DNA of 42,286 nucleotides from Streptomyces sp. SM10 (GTDB lineage: Bacteria > Actinomycetota > Actinomycetes > Streptomycetales > Streptomycetaceae), in contig NZ_NEUF01000102.1 in NCBI RefSeq assembly GCF_002910915.1, positions 49,149-91,434 of the forward strand, given 5' to 3'. The notes beneath the pieces were generated by a model. That model saw nothing but the letters and a program-made list of their open reading frames with translations. It did not search any database and was not told the DNA's origin. How positions within the stretch are numbered: the first letter of the stretch is position 1; each line of letters opens with the position of its first letter. This document shows, in pieces, positions 24,855 through 33,602 of this stretch. A program made the position numbers and the translations under genes.

Positions 24855-27800
24855 GTGCGGCTCGGGCGCAGGAGGCACGCGACAGCCGTCGCCGTAGCCG
24901 TGATCGGCGGGCTGCTCAGCCCCTTCGCGCCGGCCGCCGCAGCGACCCCGGCCCCGCCCGACGGTGCCGCGGCGACCCGCACGGACCGCACCGGCGACGA
25001 GCGGACGCCCGCCGTCTGGCCGCGGCCGCAGTCCCTGAAGGCCTCCGGACAGTCCGTCCCGCTGGGGTCCGAGGTCACCCTCCTCACCGACGCACAGGCA
25101 GATCCGTACGCCGTGGACGCGCTCAGGGAGCTCCTGGGCGACGCCGGCGTCCGGACGGTGCACGACACGCTGCCCGGCAAGGGCCCGGTGATCCGGCTCG
25201 GCGGCACGGACGCGGGAAGGGCGCTGCGGGCCCTGCGTGCACCCGAGCGCTCCGACCTGCCGTCCGGCGGCTACCGCCTCGCCGTGGGCAACGTCGAGGA
25301 CCGGCCCACCGTGGCCGTGGACGGCGTCGGCGAGGACGGCCTGTTCCACGGTGTCCAGACCCTGCGCCAGCTCGTCCGGGACGGCGCCGTCGCCGGGGCC
25401 GTGGTCCGCGACTGGCCGGGGACCGCCGTGCGCGGCACCGCCGAGGGGTTCTACGGGCAGCCGTGGAGCCAGGAGGAACGGCTCGCCCAGCTCGAGTTCA
25501 TGGGACGCACCAAGCAGAACCGCTTCCTCTACGCGGCCGGCGACGACCCCTACCGGCAGACCCGCTGGCGCGAGCCGTACCCCGCCGGGGAGCGCGCCGA
25601 CTTCCGCGCGCTGGCGGCGAGGGCGCGGGCCGAGCACGTGACGCTCGGCTGGGCCGTCTCCCCCGGGCAGGCGATGTGCATGGCCTCGGACACGGACGTA
25701 CGGGCGCTGAACCGGAAGATCGACGCGATGTGGGCGCTGGGAGTGCGGGCCTTCCAGCTCCAGTTCCAGAACGTCAGTTACAGCGAGTGGCACTGCGACC
25801 AGGACGCCGAGACGTTCGGCAGCGGCCCCGAGGCGGCGGCCAGGGCGCAGGCCCGGGTCGCGAGCGCGGTCGCCCGGCACCTCGCGGACCGCTACCCGGA
25901 CGCGGAGCCGCTGTCGGTGATGCCGACCGAGTACTACCAGGACGGCGCCACCGCCTACCGCACGGCGCTCGCCGCGGAGCTGGACCACCGGGTGCAGGTC
26001 GCCTGGACCGGGGTCGGGGTCGTGCCGAAGACCATCACGGGCCGGGAGCTGGCAGGCGCGCGGGCCGTGTTCCGGCGGCCCCTGGTCACCCTGGACAACT
26101 ACCCGGTCAACGACTACGCGCAGGACCGGATCTTCCTCGGCCCGTACACGGGCCGTGATCCGGCGGTGGCCGGCGGGTCCGCGGCGCTGCTGGCCAACGC
26201 CATGGAGCAGCCCTCCGCGTCGCGCATCCCCTTGTTCACGGCCGCGGACTTCGCCTGGAATCCGAAGCAGTACCGGCCGCAGGAGTCCTGGCAGGCCGCC
26301 CTGGACGACCTCGCGGACGGGGACGCCTCCGCCCGGGCGGCCCTGGGCGCACTGGCGGGCAACAGCGCCGCCTCGGTGCTCGGCGGCGACGAGTCCGCGT
26401 ACCTCCGGCCGCTGCTGACCGCGTTCCGGGCCTCGCGTCCGGCCTCGGACGCGGCGGGACGCGACAGGGCCGCACGTGAGCTGCGGACCGCCTTCGGGGT
26501 GATGCGGCAGGCGCCCGAGAAGCTGGGGACCCTCGCGAGCGGCCGCCTCCGGGACGAGGTACGGCCGTGGACCGAGCAGCTGGCCAGGTACGGCCGGGCG
26601 GGTGAGCTCGCCGTCGATCTGCGGCAGGCCCAGGAACGCGGCGACGGAGCGGCCGCCTGGCGGGCCCAGCTGGCCCTCGAACCCCTGCGCAAGGAGATCG
26701 CGGCGAGCACCGCCACGGTCGGCGAGGGCATCCTGGACCCGTTCCTGGACCAGGCCCAGAAGGAGGCCGACGCCTGGAACGGCACCGACCGTGACGCGGG
26801 AACGGTGAGCAGGGACGCGCACGGCTACACCGTCCGGCTCGACCGGGCCCGCCCGCTGGAGGCCGTCACCGCACTGACCCGTCCGGGTGACGGTGCGGCG
26901 GGCGCCGTCCTGGAGGCCCATGTGCCGGGCGAGGGGTGGCGCGGACTCGGCCCCCTGTCGGCGGCGGGCTGGACGCAGACGGCGGCGAACGGTCTGCGTG
27001 CGGACGCGCTCCGGGTCACCGTCCCTTCCGCCCGCCCGGTCCTCGTCGGCCCTCCGGCCCCGGGCGTCACGGGGACCGCTCCCCCGTCCTCGGACGCCCC
27101 CGAGGTGCGGGCGCTGGTCCCGTGGTTCGGTGACGAGCCCGCCGCCCGGCTCGCGCTCGTCCGCGACAGGACGGACGCCGTGATCGGAGGCGGAACCCAG
27201 CGGGTCGAGGCGCGGCTGGCCGGCGGGCGCCCCGGCGAGGTGAAGGGCGAGCTGAAGGCGAAGGCGCCGAAGGGCATCGAGGTGAAGGTGCCGAAGCAGA
27301 CGACCGTGACGCGCGGCTCGCGCACCGACGTCCCCGTGGACATCACCGTGCCGGCCGACACCCCGGCCGGCGAGTACGAGGTGCCGCTGAGCTTCGAGGG
27401 CCAGGAGAGCACCCTGACCGTGCGGGCCTACCCGCGCACGGCGGGCCCCGATCTGGTGCGTACGGCCGAGGCGTCCTCGTCCGGCGACGAGACCGCGGAC
27501 TTCCCGGCGGCGGCGGCCTCGGACGGTGATCCCGAGACCCGCTGGTCCTCACCCGTCGAGGACAACGCCTGGTGGCAGGCCGAGCTGCCCGCGCCGGTGC
27601 GGCTGGGCCAGGTCGTCCTGCGCTGGCAGGACGCCTACGCCTCCCGCTACCGCGTGCAGGTCTCCCCGGACGGCCGTACCTGGCGTACGGCGGCGACCGT
27701 CCGGGAGGGCGGAGGCGGGCGCGAGTCGGTCCGGATGGACGCGAAGGAGACCCGCTTCATAAGGATCCAGGGCGACGGCCGTGCCACGCAGTACGGCTAC

Positions 27801-27857
27801 TCGCTGTGGTCGGTCGAGGCCTACGCCGTCGCCGGTGAGGACCCGGACGCCCCCTGA
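24855..27857 (+). CDS. Secreted GH84-like beta-N-acetylglucosaminidase-family protein with CBM32, altered catalytic pair
   Basis: 1000 residues. A Sec signal (HATAVAVAVIGGLLSPFAPA, cleavage near AAAA-TPAP) is followed by a GH20b-like N-terminal domain (about 45-190). The GH84 barrel begins AVRGTAEGFYGQPWSQEERL near 192. A helical linker, a NEW3-like beta domain (PADTPAGEYEVPLSF) and a C-terminal F5/8-type C/CBM32 domain (WWQAELPAPVRLGQVVLRWQ) come after. In characterised GH84 enzymes adjacent aspartates (DD) do substrate-assisted catalysis; the aligned site here reads LQFQNVS, giving Gln305-Asn306. Activity is therefore uncertain. The GTG at 24855 follows AAGGAG. Expected to act on GlcNAc-containing glycans outside the cell or to bind them. 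Confidence 0.86.
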   Translation: MRLGRRRHATAVAVAVIGGLLSPFAPAAAATPAPPDGAAATRTDRTGDERTPAVWPRPQSLKASGQSVPLGSEVTLLTDAQADPYAVDALRELLGDAGVRTVHDTLPGKGPVIRLGGTDAGRALRALRAPERSDLPSGGYRLAVGNVEDRPTVAVDGVGEDGLFHGVQTLRQLVRDGAVAGAVVRDWPGTAVRGTAEGFYGQPWSQEERLAQLEFMGRTKQNRFLYAAGDDPYRQTRWREPYPAGERADFRALAARARAEHVTLGWAVSPGQAMCMASDTDVRALNRKIDAMWALGVRAFQLQFQNVSYSEWHCDQDAETFGSGPEAAARAQARVASAVARHLADRYPDAEPLSVMPTEYYQDGATAYRTALAAELDHRVQVAWTGVGVVPKTITGRELAGARAVFRRPLVTLDNYPVNDYAQDRIFLGPYTGRDPAVAGGSAALLANAMEQPSASRIPLFTAADFAWNPKQYRPQESWQAALDDLADGDASARAALGALAGNSAASVLGGDESAYLRPLLTAFRASRPASDAAGRDRAARELRTAFGVMRQAPEKLGTLASGRLRDEVRPWTEQLARYGRAGELAVDLRQAQERGDGAAAWRAQLALEPLRKEIAASTATVGEGILDPFLDQAQKEADAWNGTDRDAGTVSRDAHGYTVRLDRARPLEAVTALTRPGDGAAGAVLEAHVPGEGWRGLGPLSAAGWTQTAANGLRADALRVTVPSARPVLVGPPAPGVTGTAPPSSDAPEVRALVPWFGDEPAARLALVRDRTDAVIGGGTQRVEARLAGGRPGEVKGELKAKAPKGIEVKVPKQTTVTRGSRTDVPVDITVPADTPAGEYEVPLSFEGQESTLTVRAYPRTAGPDLVRTAEASSSGDETADFPAAAASDGDPETRWSSPVEDNAWWQAELPAPVRLGQVVLRWQDAYASRYRVQVSPDGRTWRTAATVREGGGGRESVRMDAKETRFIRIQGDGRATQYGYSLWSVEAYAVAGEDPDAP

Positions 27858-27886
27858 GGGCCCGGGAACACCGAAGGCCCGGCACC

Positions 27887-28423
27887 TCAGGCGGAGACGC
27901 CGTCGATCCGGGCCATCACGTCGTCCGCGCCGAACGGCTGGAGGTAGGGCAGCCAGCGCGGGTCCCGGTGACCGGTCCCGATGATCCGCCAGGCCAGCCC
28001 GCTGGGCGGCGCCGGCTGGTGGAGCAGCCGCCAGCCCAGCTCCGGCAGATGGCGGTCCGCCTTGACGTGGTTGCAGCGGCGGCAGGCCGCCACCACGTTG
28101 TCCCAGGCGTGCTGCCCGCCGCGGCTGCGCGGGATGACGTGGTCGACGCTGGTCGCGGCGGCGCCGCAGTACACGCAGCGGCCGCCGTCCCTCGCGAAGA
28201 GCGCCCGGCGGGTGAGGGGGACGGGCCCCCGGTAGGGCACCCGCACGAACCGCTTGAGGCGGACGACGCTGGGCGCGGGCACGGCACGGGTGGCACTGTG
28301 CATGAAGGCGCCGGACTCCTCGAGGCAGATGGCCTTGTTCTCGAGGACGAGGACGAGCGCGCGGCGTAGAGGTACGACGCCGAGCGGCTCGTACGAAGCG
28401 TTGAGAACCAGGACGTGCGGCAC
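27887..28423 (-). CDS. HNH endonuclease family protein
   Basis: 178 residues. The N-terminal VLVLNASYEPLGVVPLRRA is the typical leader of the actinobacterial HNH group. A zinc-bound HNH module follows: Cys83-x2-Cys86, DHVIPRSRGG with Asp94-His95, Asn109, Cys114-x2-Cys117 and a final His119. All expected ligands and the catalytic His are intact. The GTG start has AAGGAGG nearby. Stops of this gene and the convergent GH84-like gene are 29 bp apart, with a weak CCTGAG/CTCAGG inverted repeat spanning them. Such genes are conserved in streptomycetes as single housekeeping-like genes; the DNA substrate is unknown. Confidence 0.9.
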   Translation of the reverse strand: MPHVLVLNASYEPLGVVPLRRALVLVLENKAICLEESGAFMHSATRAVPAPSVVRLKRFVRVPYRGPVPLTRRALFARDGGRCVYCGAAATSVDHVIPRSRGGQHAWDNVVAACRRCNHVKADRHLPELGWRLLHQPAPPSGLAWRIIGTGHRDPRWLPYLQPFGADDVMARIDGVSA

Positions 28424-28739
28424 GTGGATGCCTCCTTGTACGCCGGCGACGCGTGGCTCGCGCCGGGACGATCCGATCCAAGTCTCTCCTCATGCCTGGT
28501 CCGAGCGCCACCACGTGCGGGTAACGGGCCCGAAGGATTTTTCTCACCCCCCGCCGCGGACCCGGCCCGGACGCGCCGCGACCGGGGCTCCAGCAGGGCG
28601 TCCGGGCCCCGGGCGTGAGCCGCCGCACCCCGCGCGCCCCCGGGTGAGACCTGGATCTCCCTCCTGGAAGGCAACGAACCACTCCCCCGGCTTCGTTACT
28701 GTGGTTGGTCTGCTGTCGCCCCACGTGGAGGTCCCCGCC
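28424..28739. other. Divergent promoter region between the HNH and mscS genes
   Basis: 316 bp between two GTG starts. It contains a locally A/T-rich stretch (GAAGGATTTTTCTCACC near 28532-28548) and CGTTACTGTGGTTGG near 28694-28708, which could contribute to the mscS promoter. I see no gene, RNA or clear operator. Confidence 0.45.
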
Positions 28740-29801
28740 GTGTCCCTGTCCGCCCTCCTTGCCGCGGCTCCGTCACCCGGGGCCGGCGGCTCACTGGACG
28801 AAGCCGCAGAGCGGGCCGGGAACGCCGCAGGCTGGGTCGAGGAGAACTGGTCCACCTGGCTGAACACCAGCCTCCGCATCGTCCTCATCGCCGCCATCGC
28901 GATCGTGCTGCGCTATCTGATCCGGCGCGCCCTCACCAACCTCATCGACCGGATGAACCGCAGCGCCCAGGCGGTGGAGGGCACGGCCCTCGGCGGTCTG
29001 CTGGTCAACGCGGAACGCCGCCGCCAGCGCTCCGAGGCCATCGGGTCCGTACTCCGCTCGGTCACCTCGTTCCTGATCCTCGGCACGGCCGCCCTGATGA
29101 TCCTGGGCGCCTTCCAGATCAATCTGGCCCCTCTGCTGGCCTCCGCGGGGGTCGCCGGTGTGGCGCTGGGCTTCGGCGCGCGCAACCTCGTCACCGACTT
29201 CCTCTCCGGCGTCTTCATGATCCTCGAGGACCAGTACGGCGTCGGGGACACGATCGACGCGGGTGTCGCCTCCGGCGAGGTCATCGAGGTCGGACTGCGG
29301 GTCACCAAGCTGCGCGGCGAGAACGGCGCGATCTGGTACGTCCGCAACGGCGAGGTGAAGCGGATCGGCAACCTCAGCCAGGGCTGGTCCACGGCGGGTG
29401 TCGACGTCACGGTCCGCCCGCTGGAGGACCTGGAGCTGGTCCGCAAGGCGATCGCCGAGGCGGGCGAGACCATGACCAAGGAAGAGCCCTGGTCGGAACA
29501 GCTGTGGGGCCCGGTGGAGATCCTCGGGCTGGACGCGGTGCTGCTGGACTCGATGACCGTGCGGGTCACTGCGAAGACGATGCCGGGCAAGTCCCTGGGC
29601 GTGGAACGGGAGCTGCGGTGGCGGATCAAGCGGTCGCTGGACGCGGCCGGCATCAGCATGGTCGGTGTGGTCCCGCTGCAGGACGGGGACGCCGCGGCCG
29701 ACCCGTCGGCCGCCGTGGCGGCCCCCTCGGCGTACGCGTCGGCGGTGTCACCGCAGTCGCTGGCCGCCTCCCCGATACCGCCGGCGACTCTGACGAAGTA
29801 G
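28740..29801 (+). CDS. mscS: MscS-family mechanosensitive ion channel
   Basis: Opens on membrane tension to release osmolytes. 353 residues. Membrane helices are near 42-62 and 103-124. The pore-lining TM3 is ASAGVAGVALGFGARNLVTD (about 134-153), with the Gly/Ala packing pattern of MscS, followed by LSGVFMILEDQYGVGD. The beta domain (GLRVTKLRGENGAIWYVRNG) and C-terminal mixed domain come next, and the last 50 residues are Ala/Pro/Ser-rich and probably disordered. The GTG at 28740 has GGAGG 8 bases upstream. It is isolated, with a 20-bp-stem hairpin right after it. Confidence 0.94.
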   Translation: MSLSALLAAAPSPGAGGSLDEAAERAGNAAGWVEENWSTWLNTSLRIVLIAAIAIVLRYLIRRALTNLIDRMNRSAQAVEGTALGGLLVNAERRRQRSEAIGSVLRSVTSFLILGTAALMILGAFQINLAPLLASAGVAGVALGFGARNLVTDFLSGVFMILEDQYGVGDTIDAGVASGEVIEVGLRVTKLRGENGAIWYVRNGEVKRIGNLSQGWSTAGVDVTVRPLEDLELVRKAIAEAGETMTKEEPWSEQLWGPVEILGLDAVLLDSMTVRVTAKTMPGKSLGVERELRWRIKRSLDAAGISMVGVVPLQDGDAAADPSAAVAAPSAYASAVSPQSLAASPIPPATLTK

Positions 29802-29808
29802 GACCTGC

Positions 29809-29852
29809 GCCGGAAGGGGCGCCCCGCGCGATCGCGGGGCGCCCCTTCCGGC
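29809..29852 (+). terminator. Long hairpin terminator after mscS
   Basis: A perfect 20-bp stem GCCGGAAGGGGCGCCCCGCG (29809-29828) pairs with 29833-29852 across the loop CGAT, 7 bp after the stop. It separates mscS from the csn operon. Confidence 0.9.
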
Positions 29853-29902
29853 GTCCAACCCGGTGCCGGGTAAAGCTTCGGTAGCCGCATGCCCGCGCCC
29901 CA

Positions 29903-29932
29903 TTGACGACCGGGTGACGTGGGTCCTACCGT
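29903..29932 (+). promoter_or_regulatory. Predicted sigma-70 type promoter of the csnR-K operon
   Basis: TTGACG (29903-29908), 18-bp spacer, TACCGT (29927-29932). The implied transcription start is about 29939-29941, which places the CsnR-type palindrome at about +3 to +18 and the csnR ATG about 40 bases downstream. Confidence 0.6.
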
Positions 29933-29942
29933 CCTCAACGAA

Positions 29943-29957
29943 TAGGAAAGTTTCCTA
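29943..29957. promoter_or_regulatory. CsnR-type operator
   Basis: TAGGAAA-G-TTTCCTA, a perfect 15-bp palindrome centred on 29950. As I recall, the published binding site of the ROK repressor CsnR in Streptomyces is a palindrome with core AGGAAA-G-TTTCCT, which controls csnR itself and chitosanase. Position just after the predicted start site fits repression. The palindrome is seen; the protein assignment comes from known biology and the adjacent gene. Confidence 0.88.
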
Positions 29958-29979
29958 ACAGAGGGCAGGTGCGTCGCTC

Positions 29980-31140
29980 ATGGCCGGAACCACACCGGGT
30001 ACCCCCCGCGTTCTAAGGGCCATGAACGACCGGGCGGCCCTCGACCTCCTGGTCACGCAGGGCCCCCTCACCCGCACCCGCATCAGCGAACTGACCGGGC
30101 TGTCCAAACCCACCGCCTCACAGCTGCTGGCGCGGCTGGAGGACGCGGGCCTGGTCCGTTCGACGGGGAACCAGGGCGGGCGCCCCGGGCCCAAGGCGGT
30201 GCTCTACGAGATCGCCCCGGCCGCCGCCCACGTCGCGGCGCTCTCCGTCGGACCGACCGGCATCGACGCCGTGGTCGCCGACATCACCGGAACGGTCGTC
30301 GGCTCCTGCCGGGTGGAGGCCGAAGCAGTCGCGGAGGACGTCCGGCACCGCACCGCCCAGCTCGTTGCCGAAGCCGTGGACGGCGCCCTGCGGGGGACCG
30401 GTCTCCACCACGACGACCTCGCGAGCGTGGTGGTCGGCACGCCGGGCGCGATAGACCCGCACACCGGCCAGCTGCGCTACGCCCCCCATCTGCCCGGCTG
30501 GCACTCCCGCACCCTGCTCGCCGACCTCGCCGAAGTGGTCGGCAGGCCTGTCGTCATCGAGAACGACGTGAACCTCGCCGCCCTCGCCGAGCAGCACGAG
30601 GGCGCCGCGCAGGACCACGACCACTTCGTGCTCGCCTGGCTGGACGAGGGCGTGGGCGCGGCGATCGTCCTGGGCGGTGCTCTGCTGCGCGGCGCCACCG
30701 GAGGCGCGGGGGAGATCGGCTACATGCCCCTCCCCGGCGCCCCGCTCGCCCGCGGCGGCGAGAGCGCCTGGGCGGGCGCTGACGCCGGGGGCGGTCTCCA
30801 GAGCCAGGTCTCCTGCCCCGCCGTGCGCGCCCTGGCCGGAGGCAGGCCACTGACCGAAGCGCTCGCCGACGAGGCCGTGTGCGCCGAGGTCGCCCGCAGG
30901 CTGGCCACCGGGCTCGCCGCCGTGGTCGCCGTGATCGACCCCGAACTGGTCGTCCTCTCCGGCCGCGTGGCCGAGACGGGCGGGGAGAACCTCCGCGAAC
31001 GGGTCGAGGCCGAGATGACCGGCCTGGCACTGCCCAGGCCGGTGCTCCGCATCAGCGACGTCGACGGGGATCCGATCCTGACCGGCGCACTGCGGACGGC
31101 TCTCGCCCAGGCGCGCGACAGCGTCTTCGACACCGTCTGA
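29980..31140 (+). CDS. csnR: ROK-family transcriptional repressor (CsnR type)
   Basis: 386 residues. A winged helix-turn-helix (LLVTQGPLTRTRISELTGLSK, read as two helices near 24-44) is followed by the ROK ASKHA fold: LASVVVGTPGAIDPHTG, VIENDVNLAALAE and a GGAGEIGYMPLPG segment. Canonical ROK proteins have a CxCGxxGC zinc motif soon after GEIG; here that stretch reads LARGGESAWAGADAGGG with no cysteines, so this member seems to lack the structural zinc and is probably purely a regulator. First gene of an operon reading csnR-E-F-G-H-K. In S. lividans CsnR represses chitosanase and this operon, and glucosamine oligomers relieve repression. Confidence 0.9.
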   Translation: MAGTTPGTPRVLRAMNDRAALDLLVTQGPLTRTRISELTGLSKPTASQLLARLEDAGLVRSTGNQGGRPGPKAVLYEIAPAAAHVAALSVGPTGIDAVVADITGTVVGSCRVEAEAVAEDVRHRTAQLVAEAVDGALRGTGLHHDDLASVVVGTPGAIDPHTGQLRYAPHLPGWHSRTLLADLAEVVGRPVVIENDVNLAALAEQHEGAAQDHDHFVLAWLDEGVGAAIVLGGALLRGATGGAGEIGYMPLPGAPLARGGESAWAGADAGGGLQSQVSCPAVRALAGGRPLTEALADEAVCAEVARRLATGLAAVVAVIDPELVVLSGRVAETGGENLRERVEAEMTGLALPRPVLRISDVDGDPILTGALRTALAQARDSVFDTV

Positions 31141-31250
31141 CCCACCCGTCGCCCTCGTGGTGACACCGCAGGCCGGTGGCCCCCACGGCACCTCCATGCC
31201 CGTTTCACCCGCTCCCTCCCTCTCCCTCTCCCCCGTCAAGGAAGTCCGAC

Positions 31251-32591
31251 ATGACGCGATGGCACATGCGTGCCCGTGTGCCCGTGGCGCTCGGCGCGGC
31301 AGCACTGCTGCTGGCCGGCTGCGCGAATCCGAGCACCGGAAGCAACACCGACGACCCCACGAGGCCGGTCACGCTGAAGTTCTGGCACGGCTGGTCGGCG
31401 CCGGGCGAGGTCAAGGCGATCAACGAGAACATCGCCCGCTTCGAGAAGCTCCACCCCAACATCCACGTGGTCGCCACCGGCAACGTGAGCGACGAGACGA
31501 TCAACCAGGCGCTGCGGGCCGGCGGCGGGGACGCACCCGACGTCGTCACGTCCTTCACCACCAACAACGTCGGCCAGTACTGCTCCTCCGGGATGTGGGC
31601 GGATCTCGACCCCTTCCTGGAGAAGAGTGGGATCGACAAGACGAAGGTCTTCCCGAAGACCCTTCTGGACTACACCCGGTACGAGGGTGTCCAGTGCGCG
31701 GCCCCCCTGCTCGCCGACGCCTTCGGCATGTACTACAACAAGGACGCCTTCGAGGAGGCCGGGATCAGCCGGCCCCCGCACACCATGTCCGAGATGAAGG
31801 CCGACGCGGTCAAGCTGACGCGGAAGAAGAAGGACGGCTCGCTCGAGCGTGCGGGCTTCATGCCGAACTTCCAGCTCTACCAGAACTCCCCCGACCGGAT
31901 GTTCGCCCAGTGGGGGCCGAAGTACTTCGACGACGAGGGCAAGGCACAGCTCGCGGACGAACCCAGGACCGAGGACTTCTTCACCACCATGCGCGACCTC
32001 GCCGACGCGCAGGGCGGGTACCACGCCATGGAGCGCCTCCGCGCCGGCTTCGGTGACGAGATGTCGTCGCAGAACGGCTTCCTCACCGGCAAGCTCGCCA
32101 TGCACCTGGACGGTGAGTGGCGTGGGCTGATGCTGGATGACGCCAAGGCGGAGTTCGGCTGGGGCGTCGCCCCGCTCCCGGTCCCCGACGACCAGGCCGA
32201 CACCTACGGGCGCGGCTACCTCACCGGCACCGTCGCGGGCATCGCGCACAGCAGCATGCATCAGAACGCGGCGTGGGAGCTGGTGAGGTACCTGACGACC
32301 GACACCGACGCGGTCGTTCACTTCGCCAACGCCATCCACAACGTGCCGTCCACGTTCGATGCGCTGAAGTCCCCGGACCTGAACGCCGATCCTGCGTTCC
32401 GCGCCTTCATCAGCATCGCGCAGAATCCGTACAGCCAAGCGGTTCCGCCGTCGAACAACGGCGGCCAGTACATCAACTCGTTCGGTGACTTCTCGTACTC
32501 CGTCGAAGCGGGCAGGGCCAAGAACCTGCACCAGGCCCTGAAGGACCTCGACGAGCAGATCGACGCCGACAACCTCCAGTCGGAAAACTGA
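31251..32591 (+). CDS. csnE: ABC sugar-binding lipoprotein (CsnE type)
   Basis: 446 residues of the family 1 extracellular solute-binding type. The lipobox LLAGC puts the lipidated cysteine at residue 24. VTLKFWHGWSAPGEVKAIN and the DAPDVVTSFTTNN region are classic for oligosaccharide binders. The start at 31251 follows AAGGAA. There is a 110-bp gap after csnR containing a pyrimidine-rich tract (CCCTCCCTCTCCCTCTCCCC) but no second operator. By operon context the ligand is chitosan-derived or similar glucosamine oligomers; the sequence alone does not prove this. Confidence 0.92.
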   Translation: MTRWHMRARVPVALGAAALLLAGCANPSTGSNTDDPTRPVTLKFWHGWSAPGEVKAINENIARFEKLHPNIHVVATGNVSDETINQALRAGGGDAPDVVTSFTTNNVGQYCSSGMWADLDPFLEKSGIDKTKVFPKTLLDYTRYEGVQCAAPLLADAFGMYYNKDAFEEAGISRPPHTMSEMKADAVKLTRKKKDGSLERAGFMPNFQLYQNSPDRMFAQWGPKYFDDEGKAQLADEPRTEDFFTTMRDLADAQGGYHAMERLRAGFGDEMSSQNGFLTGKLAMHLDGEWRGLMLDDAKAEFGWGVAPLPVPDDQADTYGRGYLTGTVAGIAHSSMHQNAAWELVRYLTTDTDAVVHFANAIHNVPSTFDALKSPDLNADPAFRAFISIAQNPYSQAVPPSNNGGQYINSFGDFSYSVEAGRAKNLHQALKDLDEQIDADNLQSEN

Positions 32592-32602
32592 GGAGCCGAG
32601 CC

Positions 32603-33601
32603 ATGGCACTTTCCCTCCCCACCTCGGCGAAATCCGCCGGCCGGGGGACCGAACCGGCCCCCCGCGACACCGCCCTGAGGCGTAAGCGCAACCACCAGCG
32701 GCTGCGCACCCTGGGTTTCCTCTCGCCCTGGCTGGTCGGCTTCTCGGTCTTCTTCGGATATCCGCTGATCGCGACCGTCTACTTCTCGTTCATGCACTAC
32801 AACCAGATCAAGGCCCCCACCTTCGTGGGGCTGCGGAACTGGAGGTACGTGCTGGAACAGATGCCGCTGTTCGGCCCGGCTCTGTGGAACACGCTGTGGC
32901 TGGTCGTCGTGATGGTCGCGCTGCGTGTGGTGTTCGGCCTCGGCGTCGGCCTGCTGATCACCAAGATCAAGACGGGTGTGGGCCTGTTCCGCACGGCCTT
33001 CTACATCCCGTACCTGGCACCGCCCGTCGCGGCCACCGTCGCCTTCGTCTTCCTCCTCAACCCGTCCACCGGACCGGTCAACGAGATGCTCTCGTGGATC
33101 GGCCTGCACGGCCCGAGCTGGTTCAACGACCCGAACTGGTCGAAGCCCTCGCTGGTCCTGCTCTCCCTGTGGGGCATCGGCGACCTGATGGTCATCTTCA
33201 TGGCCTCGCTGCTCGACGTGCCGAAGGAGCAGTACGAGGCCGCCGATCTGGACGGTGCGGGCGCCCTGGCGAAGTTCCGCTACGTCACCTGGCCGGCCAT
33301 CATCCCGATCGTGCTGTTCGCCGTCGTGACCGGCGTCGTGCAGACGATGCAGTACTACACGCAGGCCCTCGTCGCGGGGAAGCTCGCCTCGGGCGTCTCG
33401 ATCGGTCCCGGCACGGTGATCCAGCCCGGGTATCCGGACCACTCCACCCTGACGGTTCCGCAGCTCGTCTACTCACTGGGCTTCCAGAACTTCAACACCG
33501 GTGCCGCGTGCGTCCTCTCCCTCGTGCTCTTCGCCATCGCCATGGCCGTCACCCTTCTGCTGATGCGCAAGAGCGTCGGCCTCGTTCCGGCGGAGGACTG
33601 A
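32603..33601 (+). CDS. csnF: ABC sugar permease, MalF-like (CsnF type)
   Basis: 332 residues with six membrane helices after a basic N-terminus. The EAA loop that contacts the ATPase reads EQYEAADLDGAGALAKFRYV near 209-228. It begins 11 bp after csnE with GAGGAG upstream, and its stop is one base before the csnG ATG. The heterodimeric partner is the next gene. Role: membrane channel for the CsnE-bound oligosaccharide. The operon contains no ATP-binding subunit. Confidence 0.93.
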   Translation: MALSLPTSAKSAGRGTEPAPRDTALRRKRNHQRLRTLGFLSPWLVGFSVFFGYPLIATVYFSFMHYNQIKAPTFVGLRNWRYVLEQMPLFGPALWNTLWLVVVMVALRVVFGLGVGLLITKIKTGVGLFRTAFYIPYLAPPVAATVAFVFLLNPSTGPVNEMLSWIGLHGPSWFNDPNWSKPSLVLLSLWGIGDLMVIFMASLLDVPKEQYEAADLDGAGALAKFRYVTWPAIIPIVLFAVVTGVVQTMQYYTQALVAGKLASGVSIGPGTVIQPGYPDHSTLTVPQLVYSLGFQNFNTGAACVLSLVLFAIAMAVTLLLMRKSVGLVPAED

Positions 33602-33602
33602 G

